A DNA stretch of 64,000 bases. It comes from Bacteroidota bacterium. Lineage in GTDB: Bacteria; Bacteroidota; Bacteroidia; Chitinophagales; JADIYW01. The DNA lies in assembly GCA_963169645.1 (NCBI GenBank), contig CAUJCO010000008.1:62001-126000 (forward strand), read 5' to 3'. Under the pieces are notes generated by a model. The model had not been told where the DNA came from. It did not search any database and was given only the letters and a program-made list of their open reading frames with translations. Positions 9,484 through 18,165 of the stretch are shown piece by piece. Position numbers and translations under genes: made by a program. Position 1 is the first letter of the stretch. Each line of letters starts with the position of its first letter.

Positions 9484-10131
9484 ATGAAAAATCTAGTAAA
9501 ATTAAGTTTAGTATTAGCAATTGTATTTTTTACAGCTAATATTTTCGCAAGTGAAATTGGCATGTCAACTTCTAATATGAAGTTATACAGCCCAATGGCA
9601 AAAAGTAAAAGCAGTTCAAGTGGTGGCATCCAGAAAGGAGACATGCAGTTGGATGTAAGTTTTAACTTAGGTTCACATTCAGGTTTCGGGAAAAAGAGTG
9701 CATTTGGTTTTGGTGGTGTAGGTGTTGGTTTTTCACCGGGCGTTACTATTAATTTTGATTATGCTGTACATCCTTATGCAAGTGTAGGCGGATATATAGG
9801 ATTTGGTGGAGGCGGGAAATTTGCTGGTACCAAAATCAAGGCTGCTTATGTAGGAGTAGGTGCTAGAGGTGTTTTTCATATTTATCAGTTAATAGCAGAT
9901 AAGGCAAACACAAAAGTAGATCCGGGAAAATTGGATTTCTATTTTCCATTCCATGTTGGTGCAACTATTATTATTCCTGGTAAAAAATCAGGTGGTAAAG
10001 CTACTGCAGGAGCAACAGTTGGTGGTGGCTTAGGTGTTCGTTATTACTTTACAAATAATGTTGGTATAATGAGCGAAGTAGGTTGGTTAGAGTTGGCTTT
10101 ATTTAAAGTTGGAGCTGCATTTAAATTCTAA
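9484..10131 (+). CDS. Exported glycine-rich outer-membrane beta-barrel protein
   Basis: 215 residues with a cleavable signal peptide (MKNLVKLSLVLAIVFFTANIFA). The mature part is rich in glycine, serine and alternating hydrophobic residues (GFGGVGVGFSPGVTINFDYA, PYASVGGYIGFGGGG) and ends VGAAFKF with a C-terminal phenylalanine, as expected for a small outer-membrane barrel of about eight strands. No enzymatic motif is seen and the role is unknown. It has its own promoter and a strong terminator directly after it. Confidence 0.7.
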   Translation: MKNLVKLSLVLAIVFFTANIFASEIGMSTSNMKLYSPMAKSKSSSSGGIQKGDMQLDVSFNLGSHSGFGKKSAFGFGGVGVGFSPGVTINFDYAVHPYASVGGYIGFGGGGKFAGTKIKAAYVGVGARGVFHIYQLIADKANTKVDPGKLDFYFPFHVGATIIIPGKKSGGKATAGATVGGGLGVRYYFTNNVGIMSEVGWLELALFKVGAAFKF

Positions 10132-10151
10132 TTTTTAAATTGAAATAAACT

Positions 10152-10181
10152 AAAAAGGTTGCCAACTTGGCAACCTTTTTT
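10152..10181. terminator. Bidirectional intrinsic terminator
   Basis: A near-perfect stem, AAGGTTGCC (10155-10163) with GGCAACCTT (10169-10177), is flanked by A5 on the left and T6 on the right. It lies between the convergent barrel-protein and GMC oxidoreductase genes and can end transcription from both sides. Confidence 0.9.
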
Positions 10182-10202
10182 ATTACTACTTATAAGAAAA
10201 AA

Positions 10203-11795
10203 TTAAGCAATATCTTTGTCTAAAATATCTACCATGGAGCGTTCAGCAATGCCTGCAATTGTTAATGCAGGATTGGCACAACAAGAAAATCCCGGCATCA
10301 TAGAACCATCTAAACAATATAGATTGTTATATCCTTTTAATCTTCCATAATTATCGCTGGCTAAGCCTAAAACTGCTCCACCTAAAGGATGATAACAAAA
10401 ATCATCACCAAGTGCTTTTCCTCCAAAATACATTGTCGATTCTAAAATGCCACCATTTGCAGCATTAAGTTGATTGACGAAATGCAACATTGCTTTTCTG
10501 GAAATGTCCATTTGTGCATGATCAAAATGCAAATCAACATTATCTGTAGTTGGATTGTAAGTAAAATGTCCTCTTTCCGGATTTTTGGTAATGGCAAGTG
10601 CCAACAATTGTCGCAATTCCATGCCAATAGGGAATGGTGCTTGCTCTGCTAAAAGCGGTGTAATTGGATTGTCTAAGTTGCCATAAGCCGTTACAGGAAC
10701 TGTACATTGTTGAGCCCCTGTATCTTGAAGCAACCAAGTACGCATTGCCATAATATTTCCATTATTTCCCCAATGTTTTCCTACTTCATCATTCAAATTA
10801 GGCAAACCACCGTTGAATTTTGATTTTAATAAAATTTGCATAGTGCCTACTACACCTGCATTAATAAATAAATGCGTACAAGTATATTTTTTCTCGTATT
10901 CCAAATCACCTTGTTCGGTAATTTTATGTACGGTTACTTCATATCTGTTGTCTGGTAATTGTTTAACGCTATCTACTTTGTGTAATGTATGGATGGTAAC
11001 ATTTCCGGTTGATTTGGCAGCAGGTATATAATTTCTATCTAAACTATTTTTGAAACCATTATTACCGCCGTAAAGTAATTCACCATTGGTTGCTGATTTT
11101 CTTTCAGTACCGTTTATTTCACCTTCTACTACATCAAAGTCAACGCCAACATTCAACATGATTTTTTCCATGCCGGCTTTTTCGCAATGTTGTAAACCTA
11201 CTCTTGCAAATCGATAATATTCTGAATTGGTTACTGCATCCGGAGCAGTACTAAAATTAAGAACACTTTTTACTTTCGGATACCATTTGTTCTCCATTTC
11301 ACTGTAATCTATAAAAGGGAAAAACTCATTCCAAAGGGATGGTTGAGCGTACGGTAACATAGCACCATATACAACGGAGCCACCACCTAAGCAAGTTCCT
11401 CTGTAAATTCTCATATAAGATGTTGGAAACTCCACTCTATCTAATACGCCTACGTATTGTGGTATATCAAATTGTATGGTAGTTACCGGTAGAACTGTTT
11501 TCTTTTTCAACCAAGTAGAACGACCATCCGGTTTTAACATGTTACAGAAAGTATCACCGCTTTCGCTCACTTTATATTCTTTTCCCATTTCGAAAAGTGT
11601 TGTTTTAATTCCGGCTTGTCCTAAACGTAAGGCAGCAACAGAACCACCAAAGCCGGAACCAATAACTATTGCTTCCGCATCAGAATCGGATGGGATAATA
11701 GGCTCTTTTTTACAACTTGTGAGAGGTAAGCTACTGGCAACACCAGCTAATGCTGAAAGTTTGACAAACTTTCTTCTAGAAAGTGATTTCTTCAT
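10203..11795 (-). CDS. GMC-family FAD oxidoreductase, cholesterol-oxidase-like, Tat-exported lipoprotein
   Basis: 530 residues. The N-terminus has a twin-arginine signal (SRRKFVKLSALAG) followed by a lipobox-like LTSC, so the folded flavoprotein is probably exported and lipid-anchored. The FAD-binding motif is AIVIGSGFGGSVAALRL (~residues 41-57), then GTCLGGGSVVYGAM. C-terminal active-site blocks are FCYHPLGGAVLG (His) and SCCANPALTIAGIAE (Asn), the arrangement in cholesterol oxidase and related GMC enzymes. It oxidises an alcohol, likely of a sterol or hopanoid type, but the substrate is inferred only from family. The promoter lacks a -33 element and instead carries two palindromes of Crp/Fnr type upstream. 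Confidence 0.85.
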   Translation of the reverse strand: MKKSLSRRKFVKLSALAGVASSLPLTSCKKEPIIPSDSDAEAIVIGSGFGGSVAALRLGQAGIKTTLFEMGKEYKVSESGDTFCNMLKPDGRSTWLKKKTVLPVTTIQFDIPQYVGVLDRVEFPTSYMRIYRGTCLGGGSVVYGAMLPYAQPSLWNEFFPFIDYSEMENKWYPKVKSVLNFSTAPDAVTNSEYYRFARVGLQHCEKAGMEKIMLNVGVDFDVVEGEINGTERKSATNGELLYGGNNGFKNSLDRNYIPAAKSTGNVTIHTLHKVDSVKQLPDNRYEVTVHKITEQGDLEYEKKYTCTHLFINAGVVGTMQILLKSKFNGGLPNLNDEVGKHWGNNGNIMAMRTWLLQDTGAQQCTVPVTAYGNLDNPITPLLAEQAPFPIGMELRQLLALAITKNPERGHFTYNPTTDNVDLHFDHAQMDISRKAMLHFVNQLNAANGGILESTMYFGGKALGDDFCYHPLGGAVLGLASDNYGRLKGYNNLYCLDGSMMPGFSCCANPALTIAGIAERSMVDILDKDIA

Positions 11796-11831
11796 GCTCT
11801 TTTATTTGGTTAATAATTGTTTACGTCTAAC

Positions 11832-11839
11832 CAAAAATA
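11832..11839 (-). promoter_or_regulatory. -7 promoter box of the GMC oxidoreductase gene
   Basis: Minus strand TATTTTTG, exact TAnnTTTG, 36 bp before the ATG at 11795. No TTTG lies 17-23 bp upstream; the palindrome centred at 11868.5 occupies that region instead, which suggests activator dependence. Confidence 0.6.
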
Positions 11840-11861
11840 AGGAGAAATGCAATTTTTTCTG

Positions 11862-11875
11862 ATGATTTAAATCAT
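11862..11875. promoter_or_regulatory. Perfect palindrome, Fnr-type operator candidate (proximal)
   Basis: ATGATTTAAATCAT is a perfect 14-bp palindrome with the core TGAT-N4-ATCA, as in Fnr boxes. Its centre is 33 bp upstream of the centre of the GMC -7 box, i.e. about position -40, the place for a class II activator. Confidence 0.6.
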
Positions 11876-11885
11876 GAAATATTTT

Positions 11886-11903
11886 TTTTGACAAAAGTCA
11901 AAA
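11886..11903. promoter_or_regulatory. Perfect inverted repeat, Crp/Fnr-type operator candidate (distal)
   Basis: TTTTGAC-AAAA-GTCAAAA is a perfect 7+4+7 inverted repeat with core TGAC-N4-GTCA. Its centre lies 26 bp beyond the proximal palindrome. It overlaps the stop codon of the upstream helicase gene. Confidence 0.5.
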
Positions 11904-14900
11904 CTTGGAAATGTGTTCCAAAATTTTCTGAATTTCTGCATCCTTATCTTTCCACCAATGAAGTGCCCAAATGTGATACGTGTGTATGTTATACTGTTGT
12001 AAGATATCCTGTTGATGTAGTTTCTTGCGATAGGCTACTTCGGAATGATACATTTCAGAATTTTCAAAATCGAAAACGAATGCAATTTTCTCATTTTGTA
12101 TCCAAGCTAAATCGAAATGAAAGCCTCCAAATGTTTGATTTTGTTGTAAGGAATCTCCCAAATGTTTTTTTAATTGTTCATAAATATATTGTCGAAATAT
12201 ATCATCTGGATTGCTTTTTAGATGTTGTATGTTGGATGTTTTTTGCTTCGTTACTAATGAAGCAAATAAAGCTTGGATTTGTAGTTTATTATTTTCTGCA
12301 CACGATTTTACAAAAGCCAAATACGCATAAAAGATTCCTTTTCCGGTGTTGCCTTTTTCTTGCAAATCGGTTTCATATTTCATGAAAATAGTTTCCGGAA
12401 TCGAAGTGTATACATGTAGTGCTTGTTTGGCTCGCGTAATTATTACATTTAAAAGTTGATATCCTTTCTCTTGATTAATTGGACCAAATGCTTGTCTAAA
12501 TTTTCCATTTTCATCTGCACCAAAGGTTGTAGAAAGCAACATGATATCTCGTTCATCACCTTGAATGTTTTCTAAATTTTTCACAAATAACCCTTTGGAT
12601 AAAAGAGCCTGAAGATGTTCATTTTTATACTTGTCAGCGTATGCTGCTTCATATAATTTATCCAATATTAAATCGCGTTGATAAATATTAAATGTAGCAA
12701 TGCCAATGCTTGGTAATTCATTATTTTCTGGTTGTAGCGTATAAATATATTGTACGATTTCTTCTGCTTCTTTTACATTTGTTCCATTGGTATAAATACC
12801 ATTTACGGCATTGTAATAAATAGCTTGGTAAGCTTGTTTTTGTGGCATAGGTATCAATCGAGATTGATAGAATGCATGGTTGGAAAAGCCAATTAAATCG
12901 GGATGTTTGGAGCGGTAGTGAAAATCTAAATACGTACTTTTAAATTGAGTATCATCCGCATATTCTAATAAAGATTTACTTTCCGCTAAGAAATCATCAT
13001 TGTTGTTTTCTGCTTCTTCATCGCTATAAAAAATTACTTCATTTCCAAAAAAATTGCTTGGTGGCATTTGATGTCTGTCGCCGGAAATTACTTTTATTTT
13101 TCCTCGTATTAATGACGAATAGGTGTCTTCTAATCTCAATTGACTTGCTTCATCTAAAATAATAAAATCAAAAATATCTTTTTGTAATGGTAAAATGGAA
13201 GAACTGACACTTGGGTTCACCATTACCACCGGAAACATATTTGTAAAGAATTCAAAATCTTGATGGATTATTTTTCGAAGTGAATTTTTGGAAGCAAATT
13301 GTTTGTTTTTTCGTTGATTATATAAATACTTTAAAGCTGTTATGTCGCTTGATTTTACGGCAGTTTTAGCCGCGTCCTGCCAGATAAAGCGTATTCTTTC
13401 ACTTAGTTTTTGTTTCAATGCAATATCAGTATTTTTTAGATCTTCATACAGCTGAATCGTATCTTCTTTCAGTCCATTTTGTAAACAAATTTTTAATATA
13501 ACTTGATTGATATAGTACGTTTCTACAATTTTGGCTGCGTTTAAATTATCGGTATCAAGAACAGCTTGCAGTAAAATTTTTGTTTTTTCATCTTGCTGTA
13601 AAACAAATTTTTGATACATGAAAAAAGCTTCAAAATGCTGCGCATTTTCTTTTATTGGAAGTGTGTTGTTTTGTATTTTTTGCAATGCAATTTTAAGTTC
13701 ACTTATGTCGTTGATGCTTAAAGTATCCGTAAATTCTATTGTTTCCGTGAATATCTTATCTTGTAAAAGGTTGTTTTTTATTTGTATATAAGATAGTAAA
13801 GTTGCTTTTTGTTGTTCAATAATTTGTTTGTAATAAGCTGAGAAGAATGCCATTATTCGCACCAAATATTTTCGCCAAGTGCGAAGTTGCGTGTAGTTTT
13901 TTTGAAATGTAGAAGTGTTTTGTTCAATTTTTTGAAGCAATGATGCACTCGCATTGTGATGTGTGATAACGGTATGGAATAACGCATCACTATCGGTAGT
14001 TTCCTGAATTTTATTTGTTTGTATTTTTTCAAAAAGTTGCTTGTTGTCAGGCATATTTTGATGTAATGGAATAGCAGTTTGTATTGCTTTTTGCAATCCA
14101 ACAAATTCATTAAAATCAAACTGAAAAAGATGGTTTCGAATAATTTTATTCAGCTCGTTAGCCTTCGCTAAGGTAATTGAATCTTCGTTTAAAATTAAGC
14201 TTCTGTGTAGTAACTCAGTCCACGTATTATCGCCAAAAACAAGTTGTGTACTTAAATTTATCCGGTGATTGATTTCTTCTTGTAAGGTTAAGAATTTGGC
14301 ACGCAAAGTTTCGTATTCATTCTCTTTAAAACGAAAATTTAATTGCTCTATATTTTCAATGATATCCCGAACATTTTCTACAATGCTCTTTCTATCTGTA
14401 TAAACGTCTTCAATTAAAACACAAAGATGATGTAGATTTTCTTTCTTTAAATTATTATACAACACTTCCATTGCCGTTCGCTTTTCGCATACTACCAATA
14501 CTTTTTGTTTGTTGAGTAATGCTTGCGTGATAACTGCCGTCAGTGATTGGCTTTTTCCGGTTCCCGGCGGACCTTGAATGATGATGTTGTTGGAATTTTT
14601 TAATTGAAATAAAACATTTTCCTGACTTGGATCTAAAGTAATAGGTGTTAATATTTCACCATCAAAAGTAGAAAATTCTGTTTCATTTGAAGATGTTGTT
14701 AGGTTGTTTTTCTCTAACAATTCCATGTCTTTAATGATTGATTGTTTTTGTACTTTGTACAATCCAAAAACTCCACTCCAACGAACCCAAGGTGTTTCTT
14801 TAGTGATGGATTCAATTGTTTCTTTATTGGTGCAAGGTAAAATAGTAGCAATGTTTTCTTCTATAGAAAATGGCGTATTGAGTTTGTCCATCAATGTTTT

Positions 14901-15494
14901 ACAAAACGCTTTTAATTGCAGCTCATTTACAAATTCCTCCTCTAATAAAACATCCAAATCTTGTGTAGTAATTTTTTCATTGCTTTCAACGTGTGCTTGC
15001 AAAAGTTCGTTAAAAATCAATGGATGTTCATCGTCTCTGCTGATGGTCCAAGTGTTATTCTTTTGTGCATCTTTTTCAATTTTTAAATACCAAATTAATA
15101 AAGGTGCTTTTAGAATTCTATCCCGATTTATTGGGTCTCTTTTTATCAGTAGTGGATAGCCGAAACCGAATGCATGATAGCCATGCTCTGCATAGCCTTC
15201 TTTATCTTGATAATCTAAATGATTGAGTTTTTTGATTAACTTCTGTATGATTTTTTTCTCTTCCGCATTTTTATGTTGCAAGATAGTAGGTGGGATGGTA
15301 ATAGAAAATTTGAAATTTCGTTTCGTTAATAAATTTTCTAAAAATTGATGATGCAAACTTTGTTCAATATTTATTAAATCATAAATATCTAAACGAGCAA
15401 AATTTCCGGGTATGGCATTAAGATGTATGCTTCGGGCATCGCCTTGTTTTAGCCGAATTAAAATTTTTTCTAAAAAAGTGGATGTTGTCATCAA
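11898..15494 (-). CDS. Large superfamily I helicase with C-terminal Vsr/MTES_1575-like nuclease-fold domain
   Basis: 1198 residues. The first ~285 form an accessory region (LNAIPGNFARLDIYDL, later FGFGYPLLIKRD and KAPLLIWYLKIEKD) found in a class of AAA-type helicases. Walker A is IIIQGPPGTGKSQSLTAV at ~304-321; a long helical insert follows; Walker B is FIILDEASQLRLEDTYS; then GDRHQMPPSNFFGN and, near the end, QGDERDIMLLSTTFG and NVIITRAKQALHVYTS, the superfamily I C-terminal motifs. The last ~100 residues resemble Vsr/MTES_1575 nucleases (FHFDLAWI, MYHSEVAYRKK, HIWALHWWKD). The E-x-D pair usual just before the MYH motif is not evident, so cleavage activity is uncertain. Related helicase-nuclease proteins include defence genes. 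No partner gene is adjacent. Confidence 0.75.
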   Translation of the reverse strand: MMTTSTFLEKILIRLKQGDARSIHLNAIPGNFARLDIYDLINIEQSLHHQFLENLLTKRNFKFSITIPPTILQHKNAEEKKIIQKLIKKLNHLDYQDKEGYAEHGYHAFGFGYPLLIKRDPINRDRILKAPLLIWYLKIEKDAQKNNTWTISRDDEHPLIFNELLQAHVESNEKITTQDLDVLLEEEFVNELQLKAFCKTLMDKLNTPFSIEENIATILPCTNKETIESITKETPWVRWSGVFGLYKVQKQSIIKDMELLEKNNLTTSSNETEFSTFDGEILTPITLDPSQENVLFQLKNSNNIIIQGPPGTGKSQSLTAVITQALLNKQKVLVVCEKRTAMEVLYNNLKKENLHHLCVLIEDVYTDRKSIVENVRDIIENIEQLNFRFKENEYETLRAKFLTLQEEINHRINLSTQLVFGDNTWTELLHRSLILNEDSITLAKANELNKIIRNHLFQFDFNEFVGLQKAIQTAIPLHQNMPDNKQLFEKIQTNKIQETTDSDALFHTVITHHNASASLLQKIEQNTSTFQKNYTQLRTWRKYLVRIMAFFSAYYKQIIEQQKATLLSYIQIKNNLLQDKIFTETIEFTDTLSINDISELKIALQKIQNNTLPIKENAQHFEAFFMYQKFVLQQDEKTKILLQAVLDTDNLNAAKIVETYYINQVILKICLQNGLKEDTIQLYEDLKNTDIALKQKLSERIRFIWQDAAKTAVKSSDITALKYLYNQRKNKQFASKNSLRKIIHQDFEFFTNMFPVVMVNPSVSSSILPLQKDIFDFIILDEASQLRLEDTYSSLIRGKIKVISGDRHQMPPSNFFGNEVIFYSDEEAENNNDDFLAESKSLLEYADDTQFKSTYLDFHYRSKHPDLIGFSNHAFYQSRLIPMPQKQAYQAIYYNAVNGIYTNGTNVKEAEEIVQYIYTLQPENNELPSIGIATFNIYQRDLILDKLYEAAYADKYKNEHLQALLSKGLFVKNLENIQGDERDIMLLSTTFGADENGKFRQAFGPINQEKGYQLLNVIITRAKQALHVYTSIPETIFMKYETDLQEKGNTGKGIFYAYLAFVKSCAENNKLQIQALFASLVTKQKTSNIQHLKSNPDDIFRQYIYEQLKKHLGDSLQQNQTFGGFHFDLAWIQNEKIAFVFDFENSEMYHSEVAYRKKLHQQDILQQYNIHTYHIWALHWWKDKDAEIQKILEHISKF

Positions 15495-15573
15495 ATTTTT
15501 TTCTGTTACAATGTACGATGTTGGTTTTGTTTTTATCTCGTTACATGCTGTATTTTCTCCTAAAAATAAAAAT

Positions 15574-15603
15574 AAAAAAAAACCTTCGAGTAATCGAAGG
15601 TTT
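15574..15603 (-). terminator. Intrinsic terminator after the RRM gene
   Basis: Stem AACCTTCGA (15581-15589) with TCGAAGGTT (15594-15602), loop GTAA; on the minus strand it is followed by a run of seven or more T. It lies 25 bp past the RRM stop and ends that transcript before the helicase gene. Confidence 0.85.
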
Positions 15604-15626
15604 AAGATATATTGTTTCTTTTTGTA

Positions 15627-15965
15627 TTAATATCTTTTTTTGTAAGAGTTGTCTCTGTTGAAACCGCCTTTGTTGTAGCCACCGCCACCGCCACCTCTGT
15701 TGAAAGATGGTTTTTTGTATTCTTCTTTTGGACGAGCTTCATTTACAGCTAATGCTCTGCCTAAAAGTTCAACTTGGTTTAATCCATTGATAGCGTTTTG
15801 AGCTTCATCATCATTTGGCATTTCTATAAATGCAAAACCTTTGCTTACGCCGGTGTCACGATCTTTAATTAATTTCAATGAAGAGATTTCTCCATACTGA
15901 GAAAACAATTCTTGTAATTGTTCTTCAGTTACTTTTCTTTCAATGTTTGCAACGAAAATGTTCAT
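15627..15965 (-). CDS. RRM-domain RNA-binding protein with glycine-rich tail
   Basis: 112 residues: a single RRM (~1-80) with RNP2 IFVANI at the N-terminus and RNP1 KGFAFIEM, followed by a basic, glycine/asparagine-rich tail (FNRGGGGGGYNKGGFNRD). This architecture is shared with the cold-induced RNA chaperones of cyanobacteria and is common in Bacteroidota. It probably acts as a general RNA-binding protein in the cytoplasm. It has its own terminator, so it is monocistronic. The tail length makes it a full-length member. Confidence 0.92.
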   Translation of the reverse strand: MNIFVANIERKVTEEQLQELFSQYGEISSLKLIKDRDTGVSKGFAFIEMPNDDEAQNAINGLNQVELLGRALAVNEARPKEEYKKPSFNRGGGGGGYNKGGFNRDNSYKKRY

Positions 15966-16106
15966 TTTTTACTTTTTATTTTAATAATTAATATACTACA
16001 AAAACTTTTTAATATCAAATCAAATGAACATTTAACTACATCAGACAAGAGAGATAAAAAGAACTATAGTAACACAAATGTAATATTTAAAATGGTACGT
16101 TGTATA

Positions 16107-16943
16107 TTATCCAATTATTTTGTTGCACCAATTTAATATATTTTTCAATACTTCAGCTTTTTCCGGTTCATTGTGGCACTCGTGGTAAAATCCATCGTAT
16201 TGGATAAAGGTTACATTTTTGCCTGCATTCGTTGCAAATTTCTTACTATCGTTGAAAGAGGTTAATTTATCGGCTGTGCCGTGAAATAATAAGGTTGGGT
16301 ATTTTAATTGACTGGCATTTTGTACTGCTTCTGCCCCAAATTCAATTAATTCAATGCCCATTTTAGATGAAATACTATCAAAAACCAATGGATCACTGCT
16401 GTATTTTTTCACTACTTCTTTGTCTCTGGAAATGGCATTGACATCTAATCCGGATGGTAAGGAAAAGGATGGAATTAGATTACGCATCAAACGGCCGGCA
16501 GCCAACTTGATAGCCGGCGGCGCAAATCCGGGTTGGAAGAAAGGCGATGATAATACAACACCCACTACATCAGGATTTCGCTTTAAGGCATAGTTTGCAA
16601 CAATTTGTCCGCCCATACTATGTCCGTATAATATTTTTGGCAATCCGGGATAATGTGTGTTTGCTTGTTTTAATAAATTACCAACGTCATTTAAAAACTC
16701 ATCGTAGCTTGGAAAATGCCCACGCTTGCCTTCTGATTTTCCATGTCCGCGTGCATCATACGTAATAAGTGCATATTGATTGTCGGTAAAAAATTGTGCT
16801 ACATGTTCATAGCGGCTACTGTGCTCGCCAAAACCATGTACTAAACATATAACTGCTTTGGGTGCTATTGTTTCGGAATCCCATTTTTGACCAAAAATAG
16901 ATAAACCGTCGTTCGATTTCCATTGGAGTGTAGTATTTCTCAT
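16107..16943 (-). CDS. Alpha/beta-hydrolase, monoacylglycerol-lipase-like
   Basis: 278 residues with the serine hydrolase fold. Motifs: oxyanion region VHGFGEHSSRYEHVA, YDARGHGKSEGKRG, the nucleophile elbow YGHSMGGQIV, the aspartate in LLFHGTADKLT, and the histidine in YDGFYHECHNEPE. This set is typical of monoacylglycerol lipases/lysophospholipases (the Hydrolase_4 family). No signal peptide, so it is cytoplasmic. The start at ATG 16943 gives the usual N-terminus. It is a single gene; the next gene is divergent. Confidence 0.87.
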   Translation of the reverse strand: MRNTTLQWKSNDGLSIFGQKWDSETIAPKAVICLVHGFGEHSSRYEHVAQFFTDNQYALITYDARGHGKSEGKRGHFPSYDEFLNDVGNLLKQANTHYPGLPKILYGHSMGGQIVANYALKRNPDVVGVVLSSPFFQPGFAPPAIKLAAGRLMRNLIPSFSLPSGLDVNAISRDKEVVKKYSSDPLVFDSISSKMGIELIEFGAEAVQNASQLKYPTLLFHGTADKLTSFNDSKKFATNAGKNVTFIQYDGFYHECHNEPEKAEVLKNILNWCNKIIG

Positions 16944-17083
16944 TCGTTCTGTATTTATTTAAAAATATGCTTAAATTTAATTAAAAATCATGGATAATTC
17001 TAAAAATCGTATTTTCGAAACGAAACTTTCGATTTGCTGAAAACGCCGGAACTTCCATCAAATGTATAAATTATTAAAATTAC

Positions 17084-18151
17084 ATGAAAGCAAAAATGAT
17101 ATTAGTATTTAAGATTTTATTGGGCGTTGTACTGCTCTTTGGTTTGTATGTGTTATCCGCTATTTTATATGCACAATTTACCGACTATAAACCTAAAGCA
17201 GAAGAAGATGCAATTTCGTTAATTCCGAAAGAAAAATTATCCAACTTAGAGAAAGATACATTGGTGTTTTATAATTGGAATATTGGCTATGCCGGATTGG
17301 GAAAAGAGTCGGATTTTTTTTACGATGGTGGAAAGATGGTTCGCTCTTCTAAAGAAGTAACTGCCAAAAATTTATCCGGTATTTTAGCTACGTTACAGTC
17401 GTGGAAAAATGATGCAGATTTTATTCATATTCAAGAGATAGATAGAGGTTCAAAGAGAAGTTATTATCACGACCAATTTCAAGAAGCATTTGTAACACTT
17501 GGAAATTTTAAGGCCGTTTTTGGAAAAAATTATGATGTGAATTATGTGCCAATTCCGATTTTGCATCCAATGGGAAAAGTACTTGGTGGAATTGCTACTT
17601 TTTATAAATATCAAGATGTTGGAACACCTGTAAAATATGCCTTTCCAAGTAATTTTTCATGGCCAAAAGGTTTGTTTTTTTTAGATAGATGTTTTGTGAA
17701 ACATCGCTTCAATTTAAAAAATGGAAAACAGTTGGTCGTTATTAATACACACAATTCGGCGTATGACGGTGGCACACTCAAAAAACAAGAAATGGCATAT
17801 TTTAAAAAGTTTATTGTGGATGAGTACAAAAACGGAAATTATGTAATTGTTGGTGGTGATTGGAATCAAATTCCACCGGGTTACTCGCCACTTAATGCGA
17901 ATAGTGATTATGAAGAAATGCCAATACCATCGGATTTTATAGAGAAAAATTGGATATTTGCATTTGATGGAAAAACACCAAGTAATAGAAAAGTGGATAG
18001 GCCTTATGTGAAATCAGAAACATATACAACCGTAATTGATTTCTATTTGTTATCACCTAATATCGAATTACTCGAAGTAAATGGTTTGCAAAATGATTTT
18101 GAATTTTCAGACCATCAACCGGTGAAAATGGTTTGTAAATTGAAATATTAA
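17084..18151 (+). CDS. Membrane-anchored endonuclease/exonuclease/phosphatase-fold protein
   Basis: 355 residues with an N-terminal membrane segment (~8-30). The EEP fold is shown by LVFYNWNIGYAG, the metal-binding glutamate in DFIHIQEIDRG, VVINTHNSAYD, VGGDWNQIPPG and a C-terminal FSDHQPVKM. These are the metal and catalytic residues of the DNase I/sphingomyelinase superfamily. Being tethered with the domain likely outside the cytoplasm, it might act on phosphodiesters or phospholipids of the envelope. The substrate is not predictable. The YoaK-like gene follows after 14 bp, so they probably share a transcript. Confidence 0.82.
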   Translation: MKAKMILVFKILLGVVLLFGLYVLSAILYAQFTDYKPKAEEDAISLIPKEKLSNLEKDTLVFYNWNIGYAGLGKESDFFYDGGKMVRSSKEVTAKNLSGILATLQSWKNDADFIHIQEIDRGSKRSYYHDQFQEAFVTLGNFKAVFGKNYDVNYVPIPILHPMGKVLGGIATFYKYQDVGTPVKYAFPSNFSWPKGLFFLDRCFVKHRFNLKNGKQLVVINTHNSAYDGGTLKKQEMAYFKKFIVDEYKNGNYVIVGGDWNQIPPGYSPLNANSDYEEMPIPSDFIEKNWIFAFDGKTPSNRKVDRPYVKSETYTTVIDFYLLSPNIELLEVNGLQNDFEFSDHQPVKMVCKLKY

Positions 18152-18165
18152 ATTGAAATTTTTAG

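Noticed and set aside
11888-12385. 165-residue plus-strand open frame over the helicase 3' end
   Set aside because: It is antisense to a well-supported coding region and its residues show no domain or signal pattern.
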